Shown piece by piece: positions 12,996-24,412 of a stretch of DNA of 64,000 nt (positions are counted from its first letter, which is position 1; each line of letters begins with the position of its first letter). The stretch comes from Ulva prolifera. Its lineage: Eukaryota > Chlorophyta > Ulvophyceae > Ulvales > Ulvaceae. Made by a program: the position numbers and the translations under genes. Where the stretch lies: assembly GCA_023078555.1 (NCBI GenBank), contig CM041196.1:6273658-6337657 (forward strand), in the 5' to 3' direction. Below the pieces are notes generated by a model. That model worked only from the letters and a program-made list of their open reading frames with translations, had not been told where the DNA came from and searched no databases.

Positions 12996-15900
12996 TCAGT
13001 CAGCTCCCCAGCCGTCATCTTCTGGCATCGCAAAGAGCGGAGCGGGCTGTGCCAGGGCCTCTGGGTCCTCGTCAACCGGCCGTTCCCCCTGAAGCCACCA
13101 CCAGCTTCACTCCTGGCTCAACACTGGTACCATGTGTTACAAGGACAAAGGCAGCAAGGCGGGCAGCAGACTGGTACCATGTGCACACGGTTCAACTCAA
13201 GTTGAGCACATGGGGTTCACCTCAAGTTGAGCACATGCGTCTGCAGACACGTTCAGGCACATGCACGTTGGCTTCCTTAGCACATGCAACATTGATTATC
13301 TCAGAGATACACAAACCAGCGATCAGAACAGGTACCTTGCTTGACATTCGAGCAAGTGGACTGGTACCGCCTGCCTGTGATACACAGACTGCCACAGCGT
13401 GCATCAGATGCATGCTTTCGTTCGTCAGCACCGGTGCTACCTCGGCCATTCGCAATGAGACACGTTTCTCACAGTCCCGCAGCTTGTCGGCACGATCATG
13501 CTTCGTCGTAGAATACACAGCTGTGAGCATCCGCCCAGGTCATATGCATACCCATACACACATAGCTACGCACGAGAGCCTCAGACTTCGGATGCAATGG
13601 TTAATAGGTCGTTTTGCACTGCATTTGAGAGGCTGCATGATCCTGCAGTCTGACGTCACAGGCGATCGCAGCTGCTGCCAGGGCAGGCGCACCACAGGGG
13701 CATAGTTCGCGACTCGCTGGCCCGCGTCCTCGTCAATACCCAGAATCTCCCAGAAGTCAGGGTACACGGCGAAGCCGATGAGCGCGGCGAACATGGCGCC
13801 GAGCACGAGGACGCCCGCGACGGAGTGCAGCCAGTCGGGGTAGTCCTCGTAGCCGTTGCTGTACGCCGTCGCGTCCACGATCGCCTGGTTCACAAACAGC
13901 CCAAGCAGCGCGGGCGGGCAGATGAACTTGATCGGCACGTCAAACGTGATGGTGTGGATCAGGCGGTCCCGCGGTGACGGCGCGACCTGCACCCCACGGT
14001 GGCCGGTCAGCCCGGCGGCCCGGAGGAGTCCAGAGCGGCTTTTTTTCTATGTGTGAGTGTTAACAGGGCAGACCCACAGGAAATTGTTTCATCTGGCACA
14101 GCACAGCACGCGGCATAGCACATAGCACATAGCACAGCACGCAGCGCATACAGCATGCGCAGCATAGTGCATGTAACACAGCTGCGATATCACAGCGTGC
14201 ATTTTGGCACAGCACGCAGCACAGCACAGCATACACAGTCCAAAGGGCAGCACGCAGCGCGGCGCACCTGGAAGGTGTTGCGAAGGTTGCGGGTGCCGGC
14301 GAATACCCAGACGCCGAGCCACTCCTTGAGGGTTTGGTCGGCCTTGTCACGGCAGACGAAGCCAAGGGTGGCGGCGGCGGCAAACATGGCGATGCCGATG
14401 GCGACGCCGATGCCAACGTTGACGCCGGGGGCTGTGGCGTAGTGGAGGCACCCTGACACGCCGACGCCGACAGCGCACGCGGCGAGGAAGCCCCAAGTTA
14501 AGATGATCGCACTCCTGCAGTATGGGAAAGTCAGATGGACACACTCCGATTGACCTAGACAATTCCCTTGCTGTGCTCCTGTGGAGCTGGCGCCACAGGC
14601 CTGTGATAGGTTGTGGCAGTACCTGCCAACATGGATTTCCAACGATCATGCATGAACTATATATATATATATAGTGCATGCGGCCTGGGCTGCACTACCG
14701 TCTAGCCACATGGGCGCTGTGGCACCTGCAGCTGTCAGTACAGCTAGATGGAAGTGCACTGGCTTACAATCGTGAGACTGTCAGGGGGGCGCACGCTCGG
14801 CCACACTTGTCTTTCGTCTCCTTGAACCCCCAGATCCAGCTCACAGAGAGAGCTTCCAGGGCGCCTGTGATGAATAGACCATAATTCACGATGTAATGAT
14901 CAAACACGTCCAGCAGCGGCCGCCCGATCTCGGTGGCAAACGCGACGGACCCGACGAAGCCGAGTGTGCAGGCGACGGCGGCGACGAGCTTCTTGCTGAG
15001 GTGGCGGAAGCGGGGGGTGTCGGTGATGACCGTGGCGACGCCCTCCACGAGCGCAAACATCGAGTCGATGCCCAGCAGCCACAGCGTGCCAAACCAGAGG
15101 ATGGACAAGAAGTTGCCTGCGCCCTTGGAGATGAATTGGAGTGATGTAGGGTATACCTGCACCCAGGCAAACTGGTGTAGCATTGCATGCCGGTGCTTGC
15201 TGTCGCTCCGCAGCACACGCAGCATGCCGGTGTGGAGTGTGTTGGTGTGGAGGACATGTCACATGCCCATGCATGCTGAAGAAATCTGAACAGCATTGGC
15301 GGATCCGACACACACACACGTCGCCATATGCATGCGGCGGGCAGTATCAACATATACCGCGCGCCGCGAGGGTGCGCGGCGTGTATATATGAATATTCAT
15401 GTGCAATGGGGAAATTCAGGGTAAGCAAGTGAGTCAGTGCGGATGTATTCAGCCATATCCTTTTGAGACGTTGATGAGTCCGGATGTCCTGGACCACATG
15501 CCAAAGATTGGTATACCAGCTGAGTAACCCCTCAAGACACCCATACTCAATTCGCTGCGCATCCTCCTAGCTGTGCAAGAGTAGCGCACCGCAAACGCGA
15601 GCATGACGCCTGCCTCCGCGACGCTGTTCGTCTGAAAGTCGCCACAGCACCCAGCGTAAGCCTGCGCGCTCCAGCCGGGGTCGGCGCAGAGACCGCACGC
15701 AGCCGGGCACACGAGCTCGAGGTCGCGGCTAGGGTTCATCGAATGTGCGGCGCAAAGGTTGACGCGCAGGTCAGGATTGTCACCGGCGATCTCGCGCTGC
15801 CGGAACGCGATGTGGCCGAGGTTTGAGAAGACGGCAAAGCCGGCGATGAGGGAGGTGAAGCAGTTGATGTAGCAGATGTAGTTGTTGTCCGCCCACACAT

Positions 15901-18347
15901 TTGTGGACGCTGGCGCGAAGGAGCCGTACGCCGACATGATGCCTGCACGCACCGCGTGTATATCTGTGAATGTGCTGCATGGCCCATGCAGCATGGCACG
16001 TGTGCGTCCATACTCACGAGCTGCCGCTGTGTGTGGCAGGTCATGTGACGCCCCGCGCGCCACAAAGCTGCGTCGGAGTGGATCCTCTGCAGCCACAAGC
16101 ACAGCCAGCTACTGTACACTATTATAGCATAGCTCAGCCAAGAGCATGTGCAGCGGCACAGCACAGTGTCTCAAACGTGCCCAGGGCCAGGTGTGACAAG
16201 GGACGCATGCATATGGTTGTGTGGCAGGCGTGCCTTGCGCTGCGCCGAGGGTGAAGAAGATCTGGGCAGCTGCATCGGACCACGCCTCTCCGTTCTGCAG
16301 GATGGACATGTCCCATTCGCCGATGTACGACTCCACGCCGGCACGCGAGCCCTCCAGCGTGGCGTTGTAGATGATGAGGATTGCGAGGAAGAGCCACGGC
16401 AGCGTGACCGTGAAGCGCGCGGCCTTGCCGACGGACTTCACGCCCTTCCAGATGCAGAAGTAGCAGCACGCCCATGTGATCAGCAGGCCTGCACCGCGCA
16501 CCGCCGTCAATGTACATGTGAAGAAAAGCCGATCTGGGCAGACTACGAACTTTGAATTGAATGTGCCGGCAGGGCGCCCACGGCCGCACGGTGACGGATG
16601 TGTATAGGTGCAGCATCAGAAAGCCAACATGCACGGAAAGCGGAGCACATTGATGTGCGGGCGGGGGGGAGCGCACAGCCAAGGAGGGGCCCTGAGATGA
16701 CATGTGCGACTCCGTCGTTCAGAGAGTCTGGGGTCTCATTGAGGACAGATTCAGTGAAGTAGGCGCTGGAGGAGGGCAGGGGCAGCGCGCGGCCGGGGTC
16801 GGCGGCGCACTCGGCGTCCGCGCCACAGTCCTGCGCGGCCCACGGCAGCGGCCACGTGAAGGAGGCCCCGACAAAGTACGCCGCCCACGCGATGATCGCC
16901 GAGTAGTATGTCACTGCATGCGCACCATGCGTTTGACGCTGCGGGTGTTTATGCCAGCTCCACATGCATCACTGTGCATCATTGGTGCGGTGGCCAGCGC
17001 CTAACTGCAGCGGGGCGGCCTGGCGGGTATTCGCACGGCCGACAGGGCCATGTATTTGCACTCACATTTGAGTAAGCTTTTACAAAGGCGTCGGGGTCGT
17101 CATCGCGGATGCCCGAGTTCAAGGGATGCGTGCATACAACATCACGTGTTGCAGGACATGTGGCAGCCTGGACCCATATGCACAGTGCGGATCACCGGGC
17201 TGAGCTCAGTTACTCTTTTTGCAGCATGCGAATGGGAACCGAGGGGAGTGTGTTACATATAGAGCAGCACGTACCGAGCCCAAAGCCTCCGACGACAGAG
17301 ATGCCGCCGACACCGCGGCAGCGCTTGTTAATGGAACCGAAAGCCTCGATGTCACCCTTCTGAAACAGCCGGCCTGCATGCATGCGCTGTTGGGCGGATG
17401 CTGCGGGGATCTCACGGGAGAGGCTGGGCACCTGACTGAGGACAAGGCGGCACCTCCACTTTGCTGAGTGAGCGCTCTACAGCTGCGGCGTACACGTAGG
17501 GCCGAAGGATCTGTAGCCAAACGCTGGCAGGGCAGTCAGGCACAAGTGAGGCAGGACGCTGACCCCCGAGTGGCGCGGAGAGCGGGAAGTGAGATCAATC
17601 TAGGTAGTTACAAAAGAGCGAACGGGAGAAAACAAACACCGAAACCGAATCGCATCCGAATCAACTGCAACATACACTCACAAAGATCAATCTAGGTGAG
17701 GTCGGGCCACCGCTGCCAGGCGTAACAGATTATTATGAATGGAGTGTGAAGGCATGGTCGTATGCGTTTCTGGCGAGCCTGAGAGCATGCCGCGCCCGGC
17801 CGCAGCAGCGCATGCATATGCGCGATGGTCGCGAATGCAGCATATATATCACACCGCACGCAGCGCACACCACACAGCGCACAGCTCACGGTACACAAAG
17901 CACAGCACAAATCGCAGAATGCATGACGCGTGACACATCACGCAGAACACGTCACGCAGCACGCATCACGCGGAGTGCAGCACACATTGCAAATGTCCGC
18001 AGTGGGTGCTTTTGGGGGGGGGGGGGTTCATGTGCATGCATGTATGCACATGCTGGGGGCGGGTTGGGGGGAGGCGTACCGAGTGCGAGCTCCGTTTGCA
18101 GGAGCGGCAGGCCCATGGTGATGAGAAACACGGCGTAGGGGAGGAGGAAAGCGCCGCCACCGTGCTTGTACATGAGGAAGGGGAAGCGCCACACGTTGCC
18201 GAGGCCGATGCACGAGCCGACGGAGGCGATGATGAACGTCCAGCGTGACGACCACCGCTCGCGCTTTGCTGGTGCGACGGGCGCGGCTTTGGCTGCGGCG
18301 GCGGCGACCGCCGCGCCGCCTACATTGCCTGCTACTGGCAGTGCCAT
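12996..18347 (-). CDS. SLC6/NSS family Na+/Cl--dependent transporter, copy 2 (9 exons)
   Basis: Paralogue of the copies on either side. Exons: 18080-18347, 17275-17373, 16677-16913, 16234-16488, 15590-15942, 14795-15156, 14268-14514, 13693-13986, 12996-13088. The spliced frame gives 735 aa. All eight introns match copy 1 in position and phase (1,1,1,1,0,2,0,0). Two oddities are visible. TM1 reads [13 protein letters not shown], with Cys where the family and the other two copies have Ala; in LeuT this residue (Ala22) lines the Na1/substrate site. Intron 4 starts with GC (CAAG|GCACGC) and no in-frame GT lies nearby. EL4 contains CPAACGLC and a CC pair. The last exon ends FAMPEDDGWGAD and is recognised by its likeness to copies 1 and 3. 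The start is a true ATG. The N-terminus is Ala-rich and cytosolic. Confidence 0.9.
13119..13237. repeat. Short direct repeats in intron 8 of copy 2
   Basis: ACTGGTACCATGTG occurs twice (about 13125 and 13171). CTCAAGTTGAGCACATG also occurs twice in tandem (about 13195-13236), and its core CTCAAGTTGAG is an inverted repeat. The repeats lie inside an intron, and I see no function. Confidence 0.5.
14092..14265. repeat. CAGCACA-type short tandem array in intron 7 of copy 2
   Basis: Irregular repeats of CAGCACA, CATAGCACA and GCAGCACA fill most of intron 7. The same intron of copy 1 (3668-3698) and copy 3 (25250-25345) carries shorter arrays of the same strings. The array was therefore probably present before the transporter gene was duplicated. 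Confidence 0.55.
17592..17697 (-). mobile_element. Short retroposon-like element, copy 1 (with 14-bp target duplication)
   Basis: A 78-bp insert (17606-17683) in intron 1 of transporter copy 2 is flanked by the direct repeat AGATCAATCTAGGT at 17592-17605 and 17684-17697. Read on the minus strand (sense of the host gene) it contains TGATTCGG, GTGTTTGTTTTCTCCCGTTC and ends CTCTTTTGTAACT. Copies with the same 3' end occur at 43.9, 45.1 and 46.5 kb. It is the longest copy with clean ends. The long target duplication suggests target-primed reverse transcription. Confidence 0.7.
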
Positions 18348-18810
18348 TTCCGGTGGTGTGGCTTGAGGTGTTGGTCAGCTGAGTATTCCGCACAGACAGG
18401 TTTTGTGAACCTGCATGTGTGAAGGTCCCGTGATGCGTGCTGCGTGCTGCGTGGCGCGCGCACGTTCCTGCACCATGGTGCATGTGTGGCATGAAGACAG
18501 GCGGCGAAGCGGGCAACACAGCGAATGACAACAGTATAGCAAGGATACGATCGCCAAAAAGCCCAGCACACGCACACGACAGCACATGTCTGTGTACACA
18601 GATGTGGTGCATGCATATCCAAATACGATGTTGTGTTTGCTGCAGTATCTGAGATACATGTATGCATGCTGAACACATGCAGATACTTGTTATATACCTA
18701 GTAGCCCCCAAGACATGTACACGTGATCTTGCAAAATTGCAATGTCCTTACATGCATGCATCTCATAGCATATCACATAACATGGCTCCACAGTTGCCAC
18801 ATGGTCAAAG

Positions 18811-18903
18811 TCATGATGTTGATCGAAGTTGCGTTGGCTAAGTCATCATGTCGATCAGTTGCTTTGGCTAAGTAATCATGTCAATCGAATCTGCTTCGGC
18901 TCA
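18811..18903. repeat. Imperfect tandem repeat, three units of about 30-33 bp
   Basis: Three successive units share the pattern TCATGTtGATCgAa...GTTGCtTTGGCTAAG with scattered substitutions. The last unit is the most diverged. The array lies about 0.5 kb upstream of the start of transporter copy 2. Confidence 0.6.
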
Positions 18904-19861
18904 ACCTATCATCAATGAAGTCATTCAGGTCACAAGCAAATGTACAGGTTCGGAGTCACATAGCTGGTGCTGCCATATGCATGTGGTAACTGCAGCGCCA
19001 GCCACACTCAGTTGGAATAAACAATGTAAACTAACCACAATTGCGGTGCCTGTGCTATCTCGATATAGGTTGTGCACAGTGTAATGCACCGGTTGTGAAG
19101 CAGTGTGAGGGGCGCAGGCAGGTGTGCAGCACGTAGCACACGTGCCTTTCTCGATGTTTCAGGATCATTGAGGCTCAAGTGGCACCGTGTCCACAAGGCA
19201 CACCTTGGGCTCGTGGGTAAAACGAGGTGGGAGCTGTTGATCCCAGCGCAGGGTCAAAGGACGGGATGGCCGATTGACACTGATTCACATCCACGCCGCT
19301 ACGAAGTCACCTTAACTGATCCAATCACGCGCGATGCCTTGTCCTCCACAGTTCAATTCAAAGAGGTGCTTCACAAGCACGCGACCGAGCGGAGAGAACA
19401 ACCGTCGCGTTGGCTGCACACAATATCGAGACAGGTCCTCTTCGGCAGTGGTGTGCTTGTGCACATGCGATACAGATTCAGCATGTGGTGCTAGTCAAAC
19501 TCAGAAGGTTGGATCATATGCTATGTAATCAAATAATCAGCTGCATCAGCCTATATACTGCTTCACCAAGCATCGTTGAAGTTGGCAAGTCGCTTGCAAT
19601 TGCATCGTCGGTCGCGAGCAAGCGGTCCAAATCCCGTAGCCTCGTACGCGGTGTGAGGCACAAGCTGGACCGGAAACGTGCTCAACTGAGGTCACACATT
19701 CACTGCACCGCTTGCAGCAGCTCGATTCCGTGTTGTCGATGACTAGCGGCTGTCAACCATGACTACCGTGGTGAGCCAATGCTGTGGTGTGATCCGCCGG
19801 AGACGATGTTTTTGCTTGTCGTGCTGTTATTTCTCACCGTAATCATGACTGTGTCGACACA

Positions 19862-20090
19862 TCGCATGCTGTGGCTACTCCGCAGTTATGTTTCGCGTCG
19901 AAAGGGGCCCAGCAGCCTGCCAGCAGCCCCCAATCGCACCCAAACCACCAGGCTGCCAGCCTGCCAACTCCGGTGGCCAAACTCCAGCCTGAAACTCGCA
20001 TGTGCCATCATGCACCACACAGCCTCAAACTTGACACAAGTACCACTCTATATCTGCAGATTATGTCTACTCATTTTCAGCTGCATCGAA
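19862..20090 (+). repeat. Left arm of a diverged inverted-repeat pair
   Basis: This stretch matches the reverse complement of about 22605-22830 along its length. Shared blocks include GTTATGTTTCGCGT, AAAGGGGCCCAGCAGC, CTGCCAGCCTGCCAA, CGGTGGCCAAACTC, CACAGCCTCAAACTTGACAC and AAGTACCACTCTAT, with substitutions between them. The arms enclose about 2.5 kb. Similar peptides on opposite strands at these places come from the repeat and are not evidence of coding. Confidence 0.7.
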
Positions 20091-21030
20091 CACCTCTGCG
20101 TGACCTCGGCTCTGGTAGCTGTCGGCCCACCGTGATTGTGTCCGTGCCACCGTTCTCTCGCAAATTCTGTGCCTGCGATGACACAGTATGGCTTCATTTG
20201 ACTAGCTGCTGTGCCATACGAATGATATCATAGCAACGTGCTGTGTCTGACGTACAGCACCTGTATCCTCGTGTCGAATACGGCTTCTTCAGAGCGCAAG
20301 TAACGCGCAAGAAACCGTACCGTCGCATTGCCGGCTACATGAAAGCTTTCAACAGGTGCCTTACAGCGGTGCTCATGGATGCCATGTCAATGCCGCGCTG
20401 CGTGCGCACACAGGTCCTACAAAAACGTGCATGTCGTGTGGGTGAAGGATCGCAGCCCGTCTTTGAACACACATGCGAAGGAGGCTGCAGCCGATGTCTG
20501 TCCGAAACTGTAGCTGTAAGCGTGGATCAGGAACACGGGATATCTTGTTGCCAAACGGAACACCACCACAGTTGCCGTACAGGCGGTGTGTGCCTTACAG
20601 CCCAACTGCTGCAGCAGCATTGGTCCCCACGCTTGATTGCACTTGTTGCAATGGATTCATCGCTGCCTCGTTGCGGGAATTAATGTACTGATCGCGAAAG
20701 ACCGTGCCAGCACGCTGTCTTAACATAACTGCTCCACATCAAGGGCTGCAGATCTGCAGAAACATTGCAAACATGGCTGCCTATCCACCTCGCTGCATAC
20801 AGCTGCACCTCGCTACACATAGCTCGACACAACCACCAAAACAAGAGGTCCAATTCGATCATCGCTCAGACATCGTTGCAGAGCAAGAACATGCCTCTGC
20901 AACAAACTGGCAGTCATCAGCAGAGCAAGTGCAACACGCCCACCATTGATACTTGAGCGGGGTCTTAATGTACGTGCAAAGGTACCGGAGTATGTAATCT
21001 CTGCAATGGAATGAGTACATGTCAACACGG

Positions 21031-21505
21031 GTGTGCTGTGCGAGAGTCTGGTGCGCACAGCACAAGCACGGCCCATCAACATGCATGCAATGTGCAGCAG
21101 CTGCAGCTGAATATTGGCAGCCATACTCCTTGATACAGGTGCATCTACATATTCAAATGTCAGAGATGTGTGATCTCCAGTTCCAGAGCAGTGAGCTGGG
21201 GTGTGCTGTGCGAGTGCCGTAAATTTGCCGTATTGTGTGCCAGCACAAGCGCAGACCATCTCCATGCACGCAATGTGCAGCAGCTGTAACTGAATATTGG
21301 CATCCATAGTCCTGGAGATAGGTGCATCCACATATTCAGATTTCAGAGCTGTGTGATCTCCAGTTCTAGAACGGTGACCTTGGGTGTGCTGTATGAGTGC
21401 CGCAGATGTGCCGATCTGCGTGCCGGCACAGGCATATACCAACATACTGCACTCAATGTGCAGCTGAAGCTGCAGGTTAGTCGTCACAGTCCTTGTCATG
21501 TGCAG
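21031..21505. repeat. Tandem array of two full and one partial unit of about 170-183 bp
   Basis: Units begin at about 21031, 21201 and 21384 with GTGTGCTGTgCGAG. They share AATGTGCAGCAGCTG, CTGAATATTGGCA and TGTGTGATCTCCAGTTC. Identity is moderate. A minus-strand frame of 276 codons runs through the array with a repeated peptide core (IQLQLLHIACM). I see no known domain and no splice support, so I treat it as a noncoding satellite-like array. Confidence 0.65.
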
Positions 21506-21915
21506 AAAAGCTTGGGCCTCTATTGATGGAAGCAAGAATGGACAGGCGGTACATGATTCTGGGCTCTCTAGAGCTGAACTGCATTGCTCAGCACCAGTGC
21601 CTCCTGATCCGGCTGAAGGACAGCAGCTGCACTCTTTGTCCATTCGAAATTATACAACAGCTGCTCCTGTAGCTTTGTAGACGGTGCATGTCAGCTGGTG
21701 TGTGCAAGCGGGTTGCTGAGTTCTGCTGAGTTCTTCTTGAAACAGTCGTCGCAGCACATCCATTGCATCAAGCCAAAGAAGTCTACGCAAATGTAAGTAT
21801 ATTCTGTAAACTAATATACAAACTGCAGCCCGCAATGATAGGCTGGACACCGATCAGGCAGAAACAGTTCTGGATGGACCTCCACCACTGGAGGATATCA
21901 TGAATTTCTATTGCA

Positions 21916-22186
21916 TGATATGTGGCAATCCAGTGATATGGCCGCTATACCACTGGACCCTTGCACGTCGCGACGTGCAAGGGTCCAGTGGTATAGCGGC
22001 CATATCACTGGATTGCCACAAAAGCTGGGTCCTCTGAGATCTGAGGCTGGCCAGTCCTCCAGCTCCCCCGGTCCCAGCTTTTGTGGCAATCCAGTGATAT
22101 GGCCGCTATACCACTGGACCCTTGCACGTCGCGACGTGCAAGGGTCCAGTGGTATAGCGGCCATATCACTGGATTGCCACATGATA
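21916..22186. mobile_element. Palindromic MITE/foldback element with double 100-bp palindromes and 5-bp TSD
   Basis: Two identical, perfect 100-bp palindromes lie at 21921-22020 and 22082-22181. Each starts TGTGGCAATCCAGTGATATG and is centred on ACGTCG|CGACGT. They flank a 61-bp core (22021-22081) whose ends are inverted (AAAGCTGGG ... CCCAGCTTT). The 261-bp block is bounded by TGATA at 21916-21920 and 22182-22186, which fits a target-site duplication; it could be read as up to 7 bp. There is no coding capacity, so any transposase must act in trans. The lack of decay between the arms points to recent insertion. Confidence 0.85.
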
Positions 22187-22604
22187 GGATAAGCTAGAGA
22201 TTTTCTCACCGAATGCAGATCGGAGGCAACTGCATTGCTTTTGCTCTGCACTCAGCTGGAACTGCATACTCCACATATGAACGATGGAATCTACGTGCTG
22301 AAGTACAGATGCAGCGATGCCACTTGCAAGACCAGATTAGCCATACACAGGAAGTTTTGTACATACTGGCGTCCTTGGGACGTTCAGTGAGCGGCAGCGG
22401 TGCAGCAACGGTGTTGCCTGGCGATCACCACACCATCGACCATTTACGTCGCGTACAAAAAGCATCAGGTGTAGCAGCGAATCAAACTAATCTATGCTGT
22501 ATCATCACCAGCACAAGCTTGTGGAGAGACAGGTTGCACGGGCACCCCCACGCTGGCGAGCGGGGCCTATAGCTACCAGTGGCGAGATCACTCATAGACG
22601 CTCG

Positions 22605-22830
22605 ATGCGGCTGGAACTATGCAGTAACAATATTGAGACATAGAGTGGTACTTGTGTCAAGTTTGAGGCTGTGTGGTGCATGATGGCACACGCAGGTTTC
22701 AGGCCTGAGTTTGGCCACCGGACTTGGCAGGCTGGCAGCGTGGTGGTCTGGGTGCGATAGGGGGCTGCGGGCATGCTGCTGGGCCCCTTTTAACGCGAAA
22801 CATAACTGCTACTCCGTGGCATGCTTGGGC
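22605..22830 (-). repeat. Right arm of the inverted-repeat pair
   Basis: This is the inverted partner of 19862-20090. It reads, on the minus strand, GTTATGTTTCGCGT, then AAAAGGGGCCCAGCAGC and on to AAGTACCACTCTAT. The two arms differ by substitutions and small indels. The pair could be the ends of an old foldback element or two independent insertions of one repeat family. Confidence 0.7.
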
Positions 22831-24412
22831 CATGGACCAGACATGTCGAAGACAGCGCGCGCCAGAGCCTGCACATCCAAGTATGTGCACGCTGAGCGTG
22901 GTTCTGAATGATTATGGCTCCTGGAGTGCGTACTATTTGAGGTAGAAAGTGCACTGCCTGCTGGTTGATGGCTCCTGGACTGTGGCCTGTGGAGATATGT
23001 GTCGATGTTGCTCATCGATTGTGTTTGCGGCAGTTCAGCACAATTCACAAACAGGCAAATTTGCTATTAAGCACATGGGCTGACATCTATCCAGTGATGC
23101 ACACTTTGATCTTCAAGAGCTGCATGATGGGAAGATGGCAGTATCTCGAGACATAGGGCATCAGTAGAGCCCCAGGGCCAATGCAGCGATCGTAAAACAC
23201 ACTCAAGGAACATGACTTTTCTACAGCAGCCGATCTGAGACATATTCCGCGAGGTGGTGTCCAGATTGCGGCCAGGTAGCCATGCCACATCAGTGTTCGT
23301 GTTCAAAGCAGTCAAACAGTACAGCAGCTTGAGGTGGTCATTCAACAGGCATCGCCTGTCAAGAGCATGACCATAATCACAGTGACAAAGACTCATTTTG
23401 GCAGCATCGGAGCATAGTAGCGGCCTGCACAGCTGGGCGACAACTTGCAGCAGGCTGTGTCCATGCAAGCTGTGGCGTAAGCATGCAGTGAGTGGCACAT
23501 GTGGTTGTGGAGAACAGAACAGAATTTTTCAGTCCTGGACTGTGCATTTTCAGTCAGGTCGCGGGTGAAGAGCTAAAGAGTTGTGCCATGTAGCCTGCCA
23601 TGTTGCAGATGATTTACACTACCATCAGTATTCCTCTACAGTACGAAGCAATCTTTCGCCATCATCTCCTTCTGTCATATCCAAAAAAAACCTATCTGGC
23701 CCTTGCCTGAACATGTCTGACCTAGGACATGCTGTGTCCCCAGCAAGTCAAGCAATACCTCCTCGACCTCCCTCTCCATGCACGTCTGCAGCACAGACAC
23801 GGGCTTTCCTGCAAGCAAATCATCACACGTAATTTTGTGCTGCTACCATGTCCCTCCAATGTTATACAGGTTCTGCTCTTGCAGCAGCAGCTGGCCCTAG
23901 GGCACATCCCTCTGAGGGCCTGACTCCCATCCCAATGTCCACTCCAGATAACCATTGCCAGAGGGATGCTGCCAGCACAGAAGCAGGGGCACCTGAAAAT
24001 CCGAGTCCAAAACATCGCGTTGCCACACGGAAATGCCATGATGCATCAGTGAATCCTGCTCTGGCCAGTCTCCCCACCCGCTGGCGTGCAACAAGCACCA
24101 GACACACACTCACATGCCACAGCATGTTGATCACTGCGATTGCTACAAACGGACTCTACCTACGTCCTGCGATACAATCCACATGCCTCTTGAAGTTCGC
24201 TCAAGAAACTAAACGCCACATCACCACACCACCTGACACACCCTTGCGGAGGTCAGCCTTCTGGCAGCCTGCCGATGCCCTGCAGGGCAACGCACTGTGT
24301 GCTCAAGCGAGACCCATGTCCTCCGCCACTGCAGCTGTCGTGCATGTCCATCGAGAGGCTAGCAGCTGTTCGAAACGGCTGCTGCAAGGCCTGCGTCGGT
24401 CGGCCGCAACGC

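Larger units (their letters stand above)
18348..24412. other. 6-kb repeat-rich spacer between transporter copies 2 and 3
   Basis: This spacer holds no supported gene. It contains a three-copy short tandem repeat (18811-18903), an inverted-repeat pair of about 220 bp (near 19862-20090 and 22605-22830), a tandem array of about 180-bp units (21031-21505) and a palindromic mobile element (21916-22186), listed separately. Frames of up to about 276 codons occur only inside repeats or antisense to real exons. The left end is the 5' flank of copy 2 and the right end the 3' flank of copy 3. Confidence 0.55.

Noticed and set aside
21031-21505. Direct repeats as a possible CRISPR array
   Set aside because: Units are about 180 bp without short repeat/spacer alternation, and the genome is eukaryotic.
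19871-22774. Similar short peptides on both strands (LPACQxRWPNS)
   Set aside because: They come from a noncoding inverted repeat; similarity continues outside the frames.
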